Below are positions 1-6,783 of a DNA stretch of 12,804 nucleotides, piece by piece; the first letter of the stretch is position 1; each line of letters opens with the position of its first letter. The notes beneath the pieces were generated by a model. The model worked only from the letters and a program-made list of their open reading frames with translations, made no database searches and had not been told where the DNA came from. Source of the DNA: CBFGTV01 sp965652145 (GTDB lineage: Bacteria; Bacillota; Clostridia; Peptostreptococcales; Natronincolaceae); NCBI GenBank assembly GCA_965652145.1, contig CBFGTV010000089.1, positions 1 to 12,804 of the forward strand. The letters are read 5' to 3'. A program made the translations under genes and the position numbers.

Positions 1-308
1 TCAAGAAGAAAATTGCACAGATAGAACAGGAAAATGAAATCTTAAAAAAGGCTATAGCAATATTAGCGAAAAAATTGATAAAAGTAGCATCTTCGAGACA
101 ATAAATATTATATCTAGCAAATATCCCATAAAATCAGTCTGTGAAATCTTAGGTATTGCTCGTAGTTCGTATTACGACTTTCAAAAGCCAAAGGAATCGT
201 CTAGTATCATTGAAAACAAACTAATTAAAGAGCAATCCTTCGAATCTATACTGAAAGTAAGGGCAGATATGGAGCTCCCAAAATCTATAAACAGTTAAAA
301 AAGGTGGA
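1..308 (+). pseudogene. IS3-family transposase remnant (orfA end + orfB start)
   Basis: Frame 3 from the window edge reads KKKIAQIEQENEILKKAIA... and stops at 102-104; this is the leucine-zipper-like C-terminus of an IS3-family OrfA. Frame 2 then reads SSIFETINIIS..., followed by SVCEILGIARSSYYDF, the start of OrfB with its small helix-turn-helix. An in-frame slippery site A AAA AAG at 44-50 would move ribosomes into exactly that frame, as in functional IS3 elements that make an OrfAB fusion. The copy is dead: near 232 one base seems lost, because the typical continuation (ILRIYTESKGRYGAPKIYKQ) is found in frame 1, and homology ends after QLKK at about 303. No DDE catalytic core and no recognisable terminal repeat are present. 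The call rests on family motifs remembered, not on a search. Confidence 0.8.
44..50 (+). other. A6G programmed -1 frameshift site of the IS3 remnant
   Basis: The heptamer A AAA AAG is phased correctly with the OrfA frame (tta aaa aag). Slipping back one base puts translation in the frame of the OrfB fragment. This is the known way IS3-family elements make OrfAB. Here it is only a fossil, as the downstream frame is broken. Confidence 0.6.
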
Positions 309-346
309 GCTATATTTCAAAACCACAGTGCATTAATCCAAATAAT

Positions 347-391
347 AAAATAAGAGGATCGTTCAAAATGAAAGAACGATCCTCTTATTTT
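347..391. terminator. Perfect 18-bp hairpin, likely bidirectional terminator
   Basis: Arms at 347-364 (AAAATAAGAGGATCGTTC) and 374-391 are perfectly complementary around a 9-base loop. The outer stem is A/T only, so each strand ends in a T-rich run (minus: CTTATTTTATTATTT). It lies 53 bases past the stop of the minus-strand glycine-zipper gene and also closes off the transposase remnant. Confidence 0.8.
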
Positions 392-444
392 AAAATATGG
401 CATTTAGTATATTTTCAATAAATGAGGGGCTATATTTATGTTGG

Positions 445-606
445 CTATTTTCTTTTATTGGCTCCTTCCATAGCCGCTCCAATTGCAACGCCAACACCAA
501 TTCCCACTGCAATATTGTTAAGAAGCAAACCAAATACACAGCCCAATGCAATTCCAATTGCCAAGCCGCCACCTCTTTTCTTAGGGGCATTATCTTTATG
601 ATTCAT
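445..606 (-). CDS. Small glycine-zipper peptide, 53 residues
   Basis: The protein begins MNHKDNAPKKRGGG and ends GAAMEGANKRK. Between a basic N-terminus and a basic C-terminus lie two hydrophobic stretches, residues 14-29 and 32-46, with regular G-x3-G spacing: G14, G18, G22, G26, then G35, G39, G43. This is the glycine-zipper pattern of tightly packed membrane helices, so a small two-helix membrane peptide is likely. The ATG at 604-606 follows AGAGGA with a 10-base spacer. A strong promoter lies upstream (739-767) and a hairpin terminator downstream (347-391), so the gene is a complete single-gene unit. Short glycine-zipper proteins of this kind occur in Clostridia, but their function is unknown to me. 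An overlapping 66-codon frame at 390-590 lacks such regularity. Confidence 0.72.
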   Translation of the reverse strand: MNHKDNAPKKRGGGLAIGIALGCVFGLLLNNIAVGIGVGVAIGAAMEGANKRK

Positions 607-738
607 AAAAACACCATCCTCTAAGTTTAGCTCCCTACTAGCATTGTCGAGGAAGCAACCCTATAATTCATTAATCAAATACCATCTACTGGAAACTCAG
701 TTGCCTATATCTTCAGTAATTTAAGAATAGTTATTATC
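607..738 (-). other. Leader (about 125 nt) of the glycine-zipper gene
   Basis: The start expected from the 739-767 promoter is near 732, giving a leader of about 125 bases. It can form a 7-bp stem, 650-656 with 630-636 (GCUUCCU / AGGGAGC in RNA, one G-U pair, 13-base loop), about 8 bases upstream of the Shine-Dalgarno at 617-622. I recognise no known riboswitch class. Confidence 0.35.
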
Positions 739-767
739 ATTATACCTGATCACCTTTTTCAAGTCAA
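739..767 (-). promoter_or_regulatory. Sigma-A promoter of the glycine-zipper gene
   Basis: On the minus strand: -35 TTGACT at 762-767, 17-base spacer, -10 TATAAT at 739-744. It is near consensus, lies downstream of the ABC permease stop and points to the small gene. Confidence 0.75.
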
Positions 768-865
768 AAAGCTGTAATAAAAACCCTCGAGGTATATTTT
801 TCCTTTATAAACCATCGATTATTACTTTCCTTTTATATAGTACAAAATATGGTAACGATTTTTAT

Positions 866-2464
866 TCAATAAACACTGCGACGTCCGAAACCAATAAGCC
901 CCAACCACGTTAATGCCGCTGTAATAGCCGTTAAGATAAGTAGCGGCACAATTGATACTTCGTTGACAGGAATACTGTAATGGGCATAGGCAAAGGGGGT
1001 TAATTTCAGAACGGCCCATCCCACCACTCCGACCTCCCAGAGCATCTCGATGAGAATGAACCCGCCTAAGATCAGCCAGCTGAGGGCTGAAGCAATGCGT
1101 GGCAACCAGCCATAAAACAGGGCAGTAATGCCAATAAAAATCCAGACAGGAGGAATTTTGATCAGACTCATTGCTAATACACGAGGAAAATGACTTAATT
1201 CTCCTGTAGCTATACTCCATCCCAGGCCGGATGCCAAGCCGAGGACAAGCAGTATCAACATACTGCCTGCGAAAGCAACCACCAAATAGCTACCCATCCA
1301 TTTGAACCGACTTACGGGTTTTGACAATATTATCTCGGCATAATGTTCTTTTTCTTCCTGCCATATGCTTTGTACCGTTGTGATGGCAAAGACGGATAAA
1401 CCGCCCATCAGTCCTAAGATGTAAATTAAAATTGCCATGAAAGCTTCCTGATTACCTAACTTTACTATAGCAGTTGCCCATTCAGTATCCATATGGGCGA
1501 ATGTGGAACTGATGGCTTCGGATATATTTGGAGTACCCATACCCATCATTCCTCCAAGACAAGCCATACCAATTGCCCAAACCAAAATACTGCCTCTACG
1601 CTGATGCCATGCAAGGGCCATGGGAGATTTAAGACGAGGAGAGGCATCTGCCGAACCTTCTTTCTGGTTGATAAACCCGGCACCCATGTCACGACGGCCC
1701 AGCAGTATATAGGAAAGCAGCATCGGCAAAGCAGAAAGCACGATAAAAGCCAGCAATGGCCAAAATTGATTTTCTCCAAAGGGAACGGTGATACGGAACC
1801 ATGCTTCAGGGGCAAACCATGCCCAATAGGTAGCTCCGCCACCCATATTATTTACAACCATAGCTACCATGGTTAATCCATATACACCAAATACGGCTCC
1901 CCTTGCGCTGCCACTATGAACAAAAATCTGGGAGCATAATCCACCTACACCGGCAAAGATACATCCGGAAGCGACAAGGGTCAGTCCCGTCAGCAGGGAG
2001 CCACCCCCTGCAAAGCCGTTTCCCATCAAAAATATTGCAATCAAGAAGCCCGCCAGCAGGCTTCCTCCACAGGAAAGGATCAGAGCTGCCGATAGATTAG
2101 CATATCTTCCTACCGATCTTCCGAGAATCAATTCGTTTCTTCCAGATGCCTCCTCTGAACGGGTATGACGTATCGTTGTAAGTGCTGCTCCCAACATAAC
2201 TGTTATGGAAGCCTGTAAAAGACCTCGCCACAGGATAGCTCCTTCCATGCTTAAGGGAACAACAGGTCCAAGTAAGGTAGAGGTAAGAGGACTTTCGGAC
2301 AATTCAGCTATAAACACTTGCCAATCTGGCATCACCTTGATAAAGGACATCTGTCCGGCAATCACCATCAAGGCAAGCAATATCCATATAGGCAGAATCA
2401 TTCTGTCTCGACGCAGATAAAGCTTAAGCAGCTTGCCTGTACCTGTAAAATGATTTCCTTTCAT
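866..2464 (-). CDS. ABC-type exporter permease (polyketide/drug exporter family, TnrB3-like)
   Basis: This 532-residue integral membrane protein has about a dozen hydrophobic segments (for example 23-40, 128-147, 190-206, 236-255, 292-308, 342-363, 393-415, 436-450, 461-475, 505-525). Residues 100-120 (HTRSEEASGR...VGR) are characteristic of the putative polyketide-antibiotic exporter family (COG3559). A related block recurs at about 368-389 (WQEEKEHYAEIILSKPVSR), so the protein is a tandem duplication of a six-helix unit, which explains its length. The ATG at 2462-2464 is one base past the ATPase stop, with AAGGAGGAG inside the ATPase end as ribosome site; the two are translationally coupled. 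Role inferred: membrane channel of an efflux pump for a toxic or peptide/polyketide compound; substrate unknown. GC content is higher than in the flanks (35 of 60 bases in 1021-1080). Confidence 0.85.
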   Translation of the reverse strand: MKGNHFTGTGKLLKLYLRRDRMILPIWILLALMVIAGQMSFIKVMPDWQVFIAELSESPLTSTLLGPVVPLSMEGAILWRGLLQASITVMLGAALTTIRHTRSEEASGRNELILGRSVGRYANLSAALILSCGGSLLAGFLIAIFLMGNGFAGGGSLLTGLTLVASGCIFAGVGGLCSQIFVHSGSARGAVFGVYGLTMVAMVVNNMGGGATYWAWFAPEAWFRITVPFGENQFWPLLAFIVLSALPMLLSYILLGRRDMGAGFINQKEGSADASPRLKSPMALAWHQRRGSILVWAIGMACLGGMMGMGTPNISEAISSTFAHMDTEWATAIVKLGNQEAFMAILIYILGLMGGLSVFAITTVQSIWQEEKEHYAEIILSKPVSRFKWMGSYLVVAFAGSMLILLVLGLASGLGWSIATGELSHFPRVLAMSLIKIPPVWIFIGITALFYGWLPRIASALSWLILGGFILIEMLWEVGVVGWAVLKLTPFAYAHYSIPVNEVSIVPLLILTAITAALTWLGLIGFGRRSVY

Positions 2465-2465
2465 G

Positions 2466-3368
2466 TTAGTTCAACTCCTCCTTTCCCCCAAGCTTGTCTC
2501 CGTAGTGACGCATAAACAGCTCCTCAAGTTTGGGAGGCTCCGCCATCAGAGACTTAATACCCATTGGCGCAAGGGCATTCATCACAGCCTCTATGTCATT
2601 GGCATCCACCGAAAATCGCCACTTTTCTTCTCTTCGTGATATATCGTGGACCCCTTGCAGCTGATTTAGGTCTACAGGTTTTGCAAGCTCCACGGTAACG
2701 GTTGTTCGGGTTAAATGCCGTAGTTCGGCAAGGGTACCGCATTCAACCATTTTCCCCTGGCGAATAATCCCGACTCTATCACAGAGTGCTTCTACCTCCG
2801 CAAGAATATGACTAGATAGAAAAACGGTTTTTCCCTGTTTCTTTACTTCTGCGATACATTCCTGAAAGACTAATTCCATTAATGGGTCAAGGCCGCTGGT
2901 AGGCTCATCTAAAATCAGCAGCTCAGCATCGGAGGCAAAGGCTGATATAAGGGCTACCTTTTGCCGATTTCCCTTGGAATAGCTGCGGCATTTTTTCTTG
3001 GGATTAAGCTGAAATCTGTCAAGCAGTTCCCTTCGGCGGGAAGAGTCAACCTTTCCCTGCAAACGTCCCAGAAAATCAATGACTTCTCCACCGGTTAAGT
3101 TGGGCCACAGAGTCACGTCTCCCGGTACATAGACAAGACGACGATGAAGTGTAACGGCATCATGCCAGGGATCACCTCCTAAAAGCTTGGCTTCTCCACC
3201 ATCTTTACGAAGCAGCCCCAAAAGGATACGAATCGTAGTGGATTTTCCAGCACCATTGGGGCCAATAAAACCATAAACCTCCCCTTGCTTCACGGTAAGA
3301 TCTAGACCTTGTAAAGCCGCCTGCCTGCCAAAGAACTTTTTAAGATTTCTCACCTCAATAACATTCAT
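2466..3368 (-). CDS. ABC transporter ATPase subunit (drug-export type)
   Basis: The 300-residue ATPase has Walker A GPNGAGKST at 36-44, the signature as YSKGNRQKV at 130-138 (replacing LSGGQ, as in many CcmA/NatA-type exporters), Walker B LLILDEP at 150-156 with the D-loop SGLD, and H-loop H187 (SSHIL). The Q-loop region reads VYVPGDVTLWPN. The C-terminal ~85 residues form the extra domain common in ABC-2 ATPases. I start it at the ATG 3366-3368, which has GGAGGG seven bases upstream; the longer reading begins with TTG at 3383, inside that ribosome site. It lies 15 bases from the end of the TetR gene and one base from the permease, so the three form an operon. It should energise the permease by dimerising at the cytoplasmic face. 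Confidence 0.93.
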   Translation of the reverse strand: MNVIEVRNLKKFFGRQAALQGLDLTVKQGEVYGFIGPNGAGKSTTIRILLGLLRKDGGEAKLLGGDPWHDAVTLHRRLVYVPGDVTLWPNLTGGEVIDFLGRLQGKVDSSRRRELLDRFQLNPKKKCRSYSKGNRQKVALISAFASDAELLILDEPTSGLDPLMELVFQECIAEVKKQGKTVFLSSHILAEVEALCDRVGIIRQGKMVECGTLAELRHLTRTTVTVELAKPVDLNQLQGVHDISRREEKWRFSVDANDIEAVMNALAPMGIKSLMAEPPKLEELFMRHYGDKLGGKEELN

Positions 3369-3383
3369 TACTTCTCCCTCCAA

Positions 3384-4007
3384 TCAACTATAATAGGTTT
3401 TTCTCAGCTCATCCAGATAGCCATCAAATTCGATTCGTATTTGTTCAAAATCAAACTCTGGTGTATCGGTGTTTTTAAACTGCTCTAGTATTTGACCTGC
3501 ATACCCACCTACAGCCCAATAAATTAATTGCTTAGCTTTTTCGATGTCCAGATGACTTCGAAAGTGTGACGTATCGATATCGCCATAAAATCGCTCAAAG
3601 CTAAAGCTTTCTATCTTCTTATGCCTTTTTTCCAGTTCATACTTAACCTCCTCAGAATTCGTCAAAACAACTACTCTAACAAAATCAAAAATCCATGGAT
3701 TTTTTTGCATCACCTGAATTTTAAGTAGACATGCCTGTCTCAAGCGCTGAAAAATGTCCTTTTCATTCAGATCAATCTTGTTAAAATACTCTGTTTGCAA
3801 AAATTCCAGGCAATAGTCATAAAGAAATAGAAAAAAATCCTTTTTATTATTGACATAGTGAAACATTAGGGGCTTTGAAATACCAGATTCCCTGGCAATT
3901 ACATTGGTTGAAGCTTCATCAAAGCCTTTTCGGGCAAATTCCTTTAATGCCGCATTTAAAATACTATTCCGCCTTTCAGGTGCTAAACTTAAAAATTTAG
4001 AAAACAT
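3384..4007 (-). CDS. TetR-family transcriptional regulator of the ABC exporter
   Basis: The 207-residue protein has a TetR DNA-binding domain at about 12-58: RRNSILNAALKEFARKGF, then the helix-turn-helix with recognition helix near 44-51 (SKPLMFHYV) followed by NNKKDFF. The rest is a helical ligand/dimer domain unlike any specific subfamily that I can name. I chose the ATG at 4005-4007 because AGAAAGGG precedes it by seven bases; the longer reading starts with TTG at 4031 and would include the ribosome site. It is the first gene of the operon, and the promoter ahead of it is covered by palindromic CCTATT/AATAGG boxes, so it probably represses itself and the pump until a ligand binds. The gene is AT-rich (16 G+C of 60 in 3781-3840), unlike the transporter genes behind it. 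Confidence 0.88.
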   Translation of the reverse strand: MFSKFLSLAPERRNSILNAALKEFARKGFDEASTNVIARESGISKPLMFHYVNNKKDFFLFLYDYCLEFLQTEYFNKIDLNEKDIFQRLRQACLLKIQVMQKNPWIFDFVRVVVLTNSEEVKYELEKRHKKIESFSFERFYGDIDTSHFRSHLDIEKAKQLIYWAVGGYAGQILEQFKNTDTPEFDFEQIRIEFDGYLDELRKTYYS

Positions 4008-4047
4008 AACAAAACCCTTTCTTATAATCAATTAATTGATTTCATTT

Positions 4048-4102
4048 ACCTATTAGGTCAATAATATTATATGCCTATTTATCTAATAGGTCAATAGGTG
4101 AT
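4048..4102 (-). promoter_or_regulatory. Promoter and probable TetR operator of the exporter operon
   Basis: Minus-strand promoter: -35 TTGACC at 4089-4094, 17-base spacer, -10 TATAAT at 4066-4071. Two palindromes overlie it: CCTATT-N5-AATAGG at 4074-4090, in the spacer and the -35 edge, and ACCTA-T-TAGGT at 4048-4058, at the expected start site. A further half box AATAGGT lies at 4093-4099. This is the arrangement expected of an autoregulating TetR repressor. Confidence 0.75.
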
Positions 4103-4233
4103 CATATATTTTCAAAAGAATATAAATGATATTTAGTTTTTAATTATTGCTTAATGATTTACACGATCTATAATTTAAAACTGATATTTACTTTTTAAAT
4201 ATTATAAATAATTTCGAAATATTTATTTTAGTT
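4103..4233. other. AT-rich spacer between divergent promoters
   Basis: This stretch separates the exporter promoter (minus) from the PadR-DUF4180 promoter (plus). No gene is seen. The only structure I note is a 10-bp perfect palindrome ATTTCGAAAT at 4211-4220, 13 bases upstream of the -35 box of the plus-strand gene; its meaning is unknown. Confidence 0.4.
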
Positions 4234-4279
4234 TTGACAACAATAATAACATATGTTAACATTAACATATGTTATTATT
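4234..4279 (+). promoter_or_regulatory. Promoter with PadR-type operator (perfect 18-bp inverted repeat)
   Basis: -35 TTGACA at 4234-4239, 17-base spacer, weak -10 TAACAT at 4257-4262. Arms AATAATAACATATGTTAA (4242-4259) and its exact complement (4262-4279) are separated by CA. The centre contains ATGT-N8-ACAT (4253-4268), the consensus described for PadR repressors. The operator covers the spacer, -10 and start site, so bound PadR would block its own transcription. Confidence 0.85.
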
Positions 4280-4297
4280 AAAAGAGAGGTGTAATCA

Positions 4298-5218
4298 ATG
4301 TCCATTAAATTTGCCATACTAGGTATTCTAAGCTGGAAACCAGCTACAGGATACGAATTGAAAAAGATTTTCGAGGAATCTACCTTCATGTACTGGTCGG
4401 GGAATAATAATCAGATTTACAAAGCCCTTCTTCAGCTGCAGGATGATGAGCTTGTTACCAGTGAAGTGATCCATCAGGACAGCTCACCTTCTAAGAAAAT
4501 CTATACCATAACAGAGGAAGGCCTTAAGGAATTAAAGAAATGGATTATGTCATCCCCCGAGGCTCCTGAAATTAAAAAAGCCTTTTTAGTGCAATTTGCC
4601 TGGTCAGATATATTAAGTGATCAGGAGCTTAATGAGCTGCTCACAAATTATGAAAATGAAATTAAAGCTCAGTTGGTCATGCAGCAGGAAAAAAGTCGCC
4701 GAGCACTTCATTCTCCCGATAGAAGCCATCGAGAGGGCTTAATATGGGAACTGATTTCAGAAAACATAATTTCAACCTATCATAATGAATTGAACTGGAT
4801 TCTCAAAGTCCGTCAAAGATTAATGGAAAACCAAGACGCAAAGGAGAAGGAAAAAATGAATTATCAAATTGTAGAAGTAGAGCATAGAAAATATATAGAG
4901 CTGATTTCTGCCGTCACCCCCTTAAGCACCGAGAAGGATGCCCTTGACCTGGTGTCTTTATCCATGGAGCACGGAACAAACCTGCTTATGGTTCATTATC
5001 CTGTTTTATCGCAAGACTTTTTTAAATTAAAGACTGGTGTAGCGGGTGCCATTATTCAAAAGCTTATAAACTACAATATAAAAGCAGCTGCTGTTATTCC
5101 CCAGGAGTTTATTCAAAAGGGCAGATTTAAAGAAATGGCCTTGGAAGCAAATAAAGGAAATCATTTTAGAATGTATGGAAGTAAAGAAGAAGCTGAAGAA
5201 TGGTTATTACAAAAGTAA
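4298..5218 (+). CDS. PadR-family regulator fused to a DUF4180 domain
   Basis: 306 residues in three parts. Residues 1-80 are the PadR winged helix (FAILGILSWKPATGYELKKI, then QIYKALLQLQDDELV and the wing KKIYTITEEGLKEL). Residues 90-180 are the helical dimer domain of long PadR proteins, ending in a charged linker (NQDAKEKEK). Residues 187-306 match DUF4180: DALDLVSLSMEHGTNLLMVH, LSQDFFKLKTGVAGAIIQKL, GRFKEMALEANKGNHFRMY. DUF4180 also occurs as a separate small protein; its role is unknown. The ATG follows GAGAGGTG by six bases. The gene sits alone on the plus strand, divergent from the exporter operon, behind a near-ideal PadR operator, so autorepression is likely. Control of the neighbouring exporter is possible but not shown; its operator boxes differ. 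An internal ribosome site lies at the domain junction. Confidence 0.88.
   Translation: MSIKFAILGILSWKPATGYELKKIFEESTFMYWSGNNNQIYKALLQLQDDELVTSEVIHQDSSPSKKIYTITEEGLKELKKWIMSSPEAPEIKKAFLVQFAWSDILSDQELNELLTNYENEIKAQLVMQQEKSRRALHSPDRSHREGLIWELISENIISTYHNELNWILKVRQRLMENQDAKEKEKMNYQIVEVEHRKYIELISAVTPLSTEKDALDLVSLSMEHGTNLLMVHYPVLSQDFFKLKTGVAGAIIQKLINYNIKAAAVIPQEFIQKGRFKEMALEANKGNHFRMYGSKEEAEEWLLQK
4842..4858 (+). promoter_or_regulatory. Internal ribosome site and in-frame ATG at the PadR/DUF4180 junction
   Basis: AGGAGAAGG at 4842-4850 lies five bases before the in-frame ATG 4856-4858 (Met187). Starting there would give a free DUF4180 protein of 120 residues, the size of stand-alone members. Confidence 0.5.
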
Positions 5219-5302
5219 AATATAGCCAGGTAAACAATTCCAAAAAGACAGAGTAATAAATTTATATCATTCTAGTTTTCTTCACCCTCCCTATAAAAAA
5301 AC

Positions 5303-5339
5303 AGGGCATTGTCTCTTAAAACTAAAAAGACAATGCCCT
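5303..5339. terminator. Bidirectional hairpin terminator
   Basis: Arms AGGGCATTGTCT (5303-5314) and AGACAATGCCCT (5328-5339) are perfect, with a 13-base loop. On the minus strand the stem is followed by GTTTTTTTATAG, a textbook tail, 57 bases past the DUF2935-like gene. On the plus strand it also lies downstream of the PadR-DUF4180 gene with a weaker tail. Confidence 0.85.
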
Positions 5340-5395
5340 TACCTTTAATCATCAATATGGCAATTTTCATCTTGTATTTTAGAACTCGTATATTA

Positions 5396-5821
5396 TTAAA
5401 AATAGCTAAGAGATCCCTTAATAATTCCTATTAAGTATTCAGATTCCCGGCGGATATGATTAATTACTACCACCGCTATATCATTATTCCTTACTGCTTC
5501 GCTTTCTGCAGTAAGCTGATTTAAGAAACCTACAAAGCTCAAACTTTGATTCAGTGCAAATAAGGTAAATTGCTTGATGCTTTCCAGTAATACAGGACTC
5601 ATTATACCCTTAGAGCTGATAAATGCTTGAATATAACGGACTGCCATTCCCTCTGCTTGGGAAAGCGCCTGTTCCCAGTTTTTCAGGTCTTCTACAAAAT
5701 TTCCCTCCAAATTTTTGACAACCTGGCGAATCACTACAGTATGTTCACTTTCTTGATTTTTCCACAATTCTATTTCATCCAGTACCTTCAGTGGAGTTTT
5801 ATCACCGTAACAATATTGCAT
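5396..5821 (-). CDS. DUF2935-like all-helical protein
   Basis: A 141-residue protein, hydrophilic and predicted all-helical, with no signal or membrane segment. Notable residues are W20, E24, E26 and H27 (LWKNQESEHTVVIR) and H122/E126 near the end (VVINHIRRESEYLIGI). E/H pairs in two separate helices recall the DUF2935 family, which folds as a ferritin-like bundle and is common in spore-forming Firmicutes; metal binding is therefore plausible but not shown. I start at the ATG 5819-5821, six bases after GGAGGGGTG; the longer frame begins at 5842 upstream of this site. It lies downstream of the PadR-DUF2812 pair on the same strand with a 114-base gap, so it may be partly co-transcribed, and it ends at the 5303-5339 terminator. 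The family call is from memory of the motif pattern. Confidence 0.62.
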   Translation of the reverse strand: MQYCYGDKTPLKVLDEIELWKNQESEHTVVIRQVVKNLEGNFVEDLKNWEQALSQAEGMAVRYIQAFISSKGIMSPVLLESIKQFTLFALNQSLSFVGFLNQLTAESEAVRNNDIAVVVINHIRRESEYLIGIIKGSLSYF

Positions 5822-5852
5822 AAAAATCACCCCTCCAATCATTCCGGTTATT

Positions 5853-5869
5853 AGGTAAAACCCTTACCT
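5853..5869. promoter_or_regulatory. Small palindrome upstream of the DUF2935-like gene
   Basis: AGGTAA-N5-TTACCT, perfect 6-bp arms, 32 bases upstream of the start codon. It could be an operator or an RNA hairpin. No convincing -35/-10 pair is seen next to it. Confidence 0.35.
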
Positions 5870-5881
5870 ACATTAATATAT

Positions 5882-5919
5882 GGCAATGAAAAGATTAGAG
5901 TGATTGTTTTTTCTTTGCC
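5882..5919 (-). terminator. Weak hairpin between the DUF2812 and DUF2935-like genes
   Basis: GGCAAtGAAAA (5882-5892) pairs with TTTTCtTTGCC (5909-5919) with one T-T mismatch and a 16-base loop. It starts 17 bases past the DUF2812 stop. There is no T-run after it on the minus strand, so it may be an attenuator or an RNA-stabilising stem instead of a full terminator. Confidence 0.35.
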
Positions 5920-5935
5920 CTTAAAACATTAAAGA

Positions 5936-6442
5936 TTATTTTTTCAATTTCATTAAAGACCTGCTAAATCCTATAAATGGGAACAAGGTGAAAATAAAAC
6001 AAACCATAAGTGCCGCCATGACAATCACAGAAAAAAAGCCAAAATCAATTATCCTTGTGGTAATAAACCATATAGCAAGCATAATGGCAAAAATACTAGC
6101 CCACTTACCGCTCAGCTTCCAATTGACCAGAAGTACCTCCTCACGTGAATCCAAATCACTAAAAATCGGAGCTGTGCCAGCCTTTGCTCTGAAAATCTGA
6201 TATCCTGAGGCTATAACCACTGGACTCCAACCGCTTGCTTCATAAAAAGCAAGCATGTCATCATTAATTTCCGTCTCTATGTTCAATGCATAATCAAAAT
6301 CACACGGCTCTCCTTCTTCGAAGCGATAAAAAATACCCTTCATCCCAACCATGTGCCATCCTTTTTTACTCATGTCTTTCAAAAGCTTCATGTCACTTTC
6401 AGGGGTCATTGCCAAGCCACCACTCATTTTATATCTAGCCAT
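5936..6442 (-). CDS. DUF2812 domain membrane protein
   Basis: 168 residues. The N-terminal soluble part (about 15-90) has the DUF2812 pattern: LLKDMSKKGWHMVGMKGIFYR, FEEGEPCDFDYAL and the FYEASGWSPV...YQIFRA block. Two membrane helices follow at about 112-129 and 133-155, with a short basic tail, so the soluble domain probably faces the cytoplasm. The ATG at 6440-6442 overlaps the end of the PadR gene by eight bases and has AGGAGGG seven bases upstream. DUF2812 genes typically stand next to a PadR gene; their function is unknown. The pairing suggests that the PadR protein controls the amount of this membrane protein, or that the two take part in one envelope-stress response. Confidence 0.85.
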   Translation of the reverse strand: MARYKMSGGLAMTPESDMKLLKDMSKKGWHMVGMKGIFYRFEEGEPCDFDYALNIETEINDDMLAFYEASGWSPVVIASGYQIFRAKAGTAPIFSDLDSREEVLLVNWKLSGKWASIFAIMLAIWFITTRIIDFGFFSVIVMAALMVCFIFTLFPFIGFSRSLMKLKK

Positions 6443-6767
6443 TGTCTTTCCCTCCTAACCATTTTTCTGCAAGAGATATCAAGTTCTTACGATAATTCAA
6501 GTTCTTAATAAGAATCCTTCGCCCTTCCTCTGTAATTTCATAGCGTATCTTGGCATCCTCTTCGCCAATATCCACTATCCATCCGGCATTCTTTAGCTTC
6601 TTTAGGGTTGTATACATGGTTGCTGGACCAATCTGAACGGTACCCTCTGTCATGTCCATAATTTGCTGCATAATCCTATAACCATGAATTGGTTCAAGCA
6701 TCGTTAGAAGAATTAAAAAAATACTATCTGTCAGTTCTCCCGTTTCATATGGACTTGTCTTTGCCAT
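6435..6767 (-). CDS. PadR-family regulator (paired with DUF2812)
   Basis: A short PadR protein of 110 residues: DSIFLILLTMLEPIHGYRIM, then the recognition region IGPATMYTTLKKLKNAGWI and the wing KIRYEITEEGRRIL. It lacks the long C-terminal domain, so it belongs to the PadR-s2 class that dimerises through a single last helix. The ATG at 6765-6767 follows GGGAGGGG by eight bases; a second ATG at 6769-6771 is in another frame. The gene is directly behind a long palindromic operator-promoter, overlaps the DUF2812 gene and so heads a two-gene operon that it probably represses itself. Confidence 0.92.
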   Translation of the reverse strand: MAKTSPYETGELTDSIFLILLTMLEPIHGYRIMQQIMDMTEGTVQIGPATMYTTLKKLKNAGWIVDIGEEDAKIRYEITEEGRRILIKNLNYRKNLISLAEKWLGGKDNG

Positions 6768-6783
6768 CCATAATTCCCCTCCC

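Noticed and set aside
390..590. 66-codon minus-strand frame and the plus-strand frame 397-624
   Set aside because: Both overlap the 53-residue glycine-zipper gene, which has better ribosome site, regular glycines, promoter and terminator.
607..738. Riboswitch or T-box in the glycine-zipper leader
   Set aside because: Only a short stem is present; no conserved T-box or riboswitch core was recognised, so it is listed as an uncharacterised leader.
822..1220. 132-codon minus-strand frame inside the permease gene
   Set aside because: Out-of-frame shadow of the permease; rich in Cys, His and Ser with no family pattern.
1493..2515. Several plus-strand and minus-strand frames inside the permease/ATPase genes
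   Set aside because: Antisense or out-of-frame shadows caused by higher GC content; no ribosome sites or motifs.
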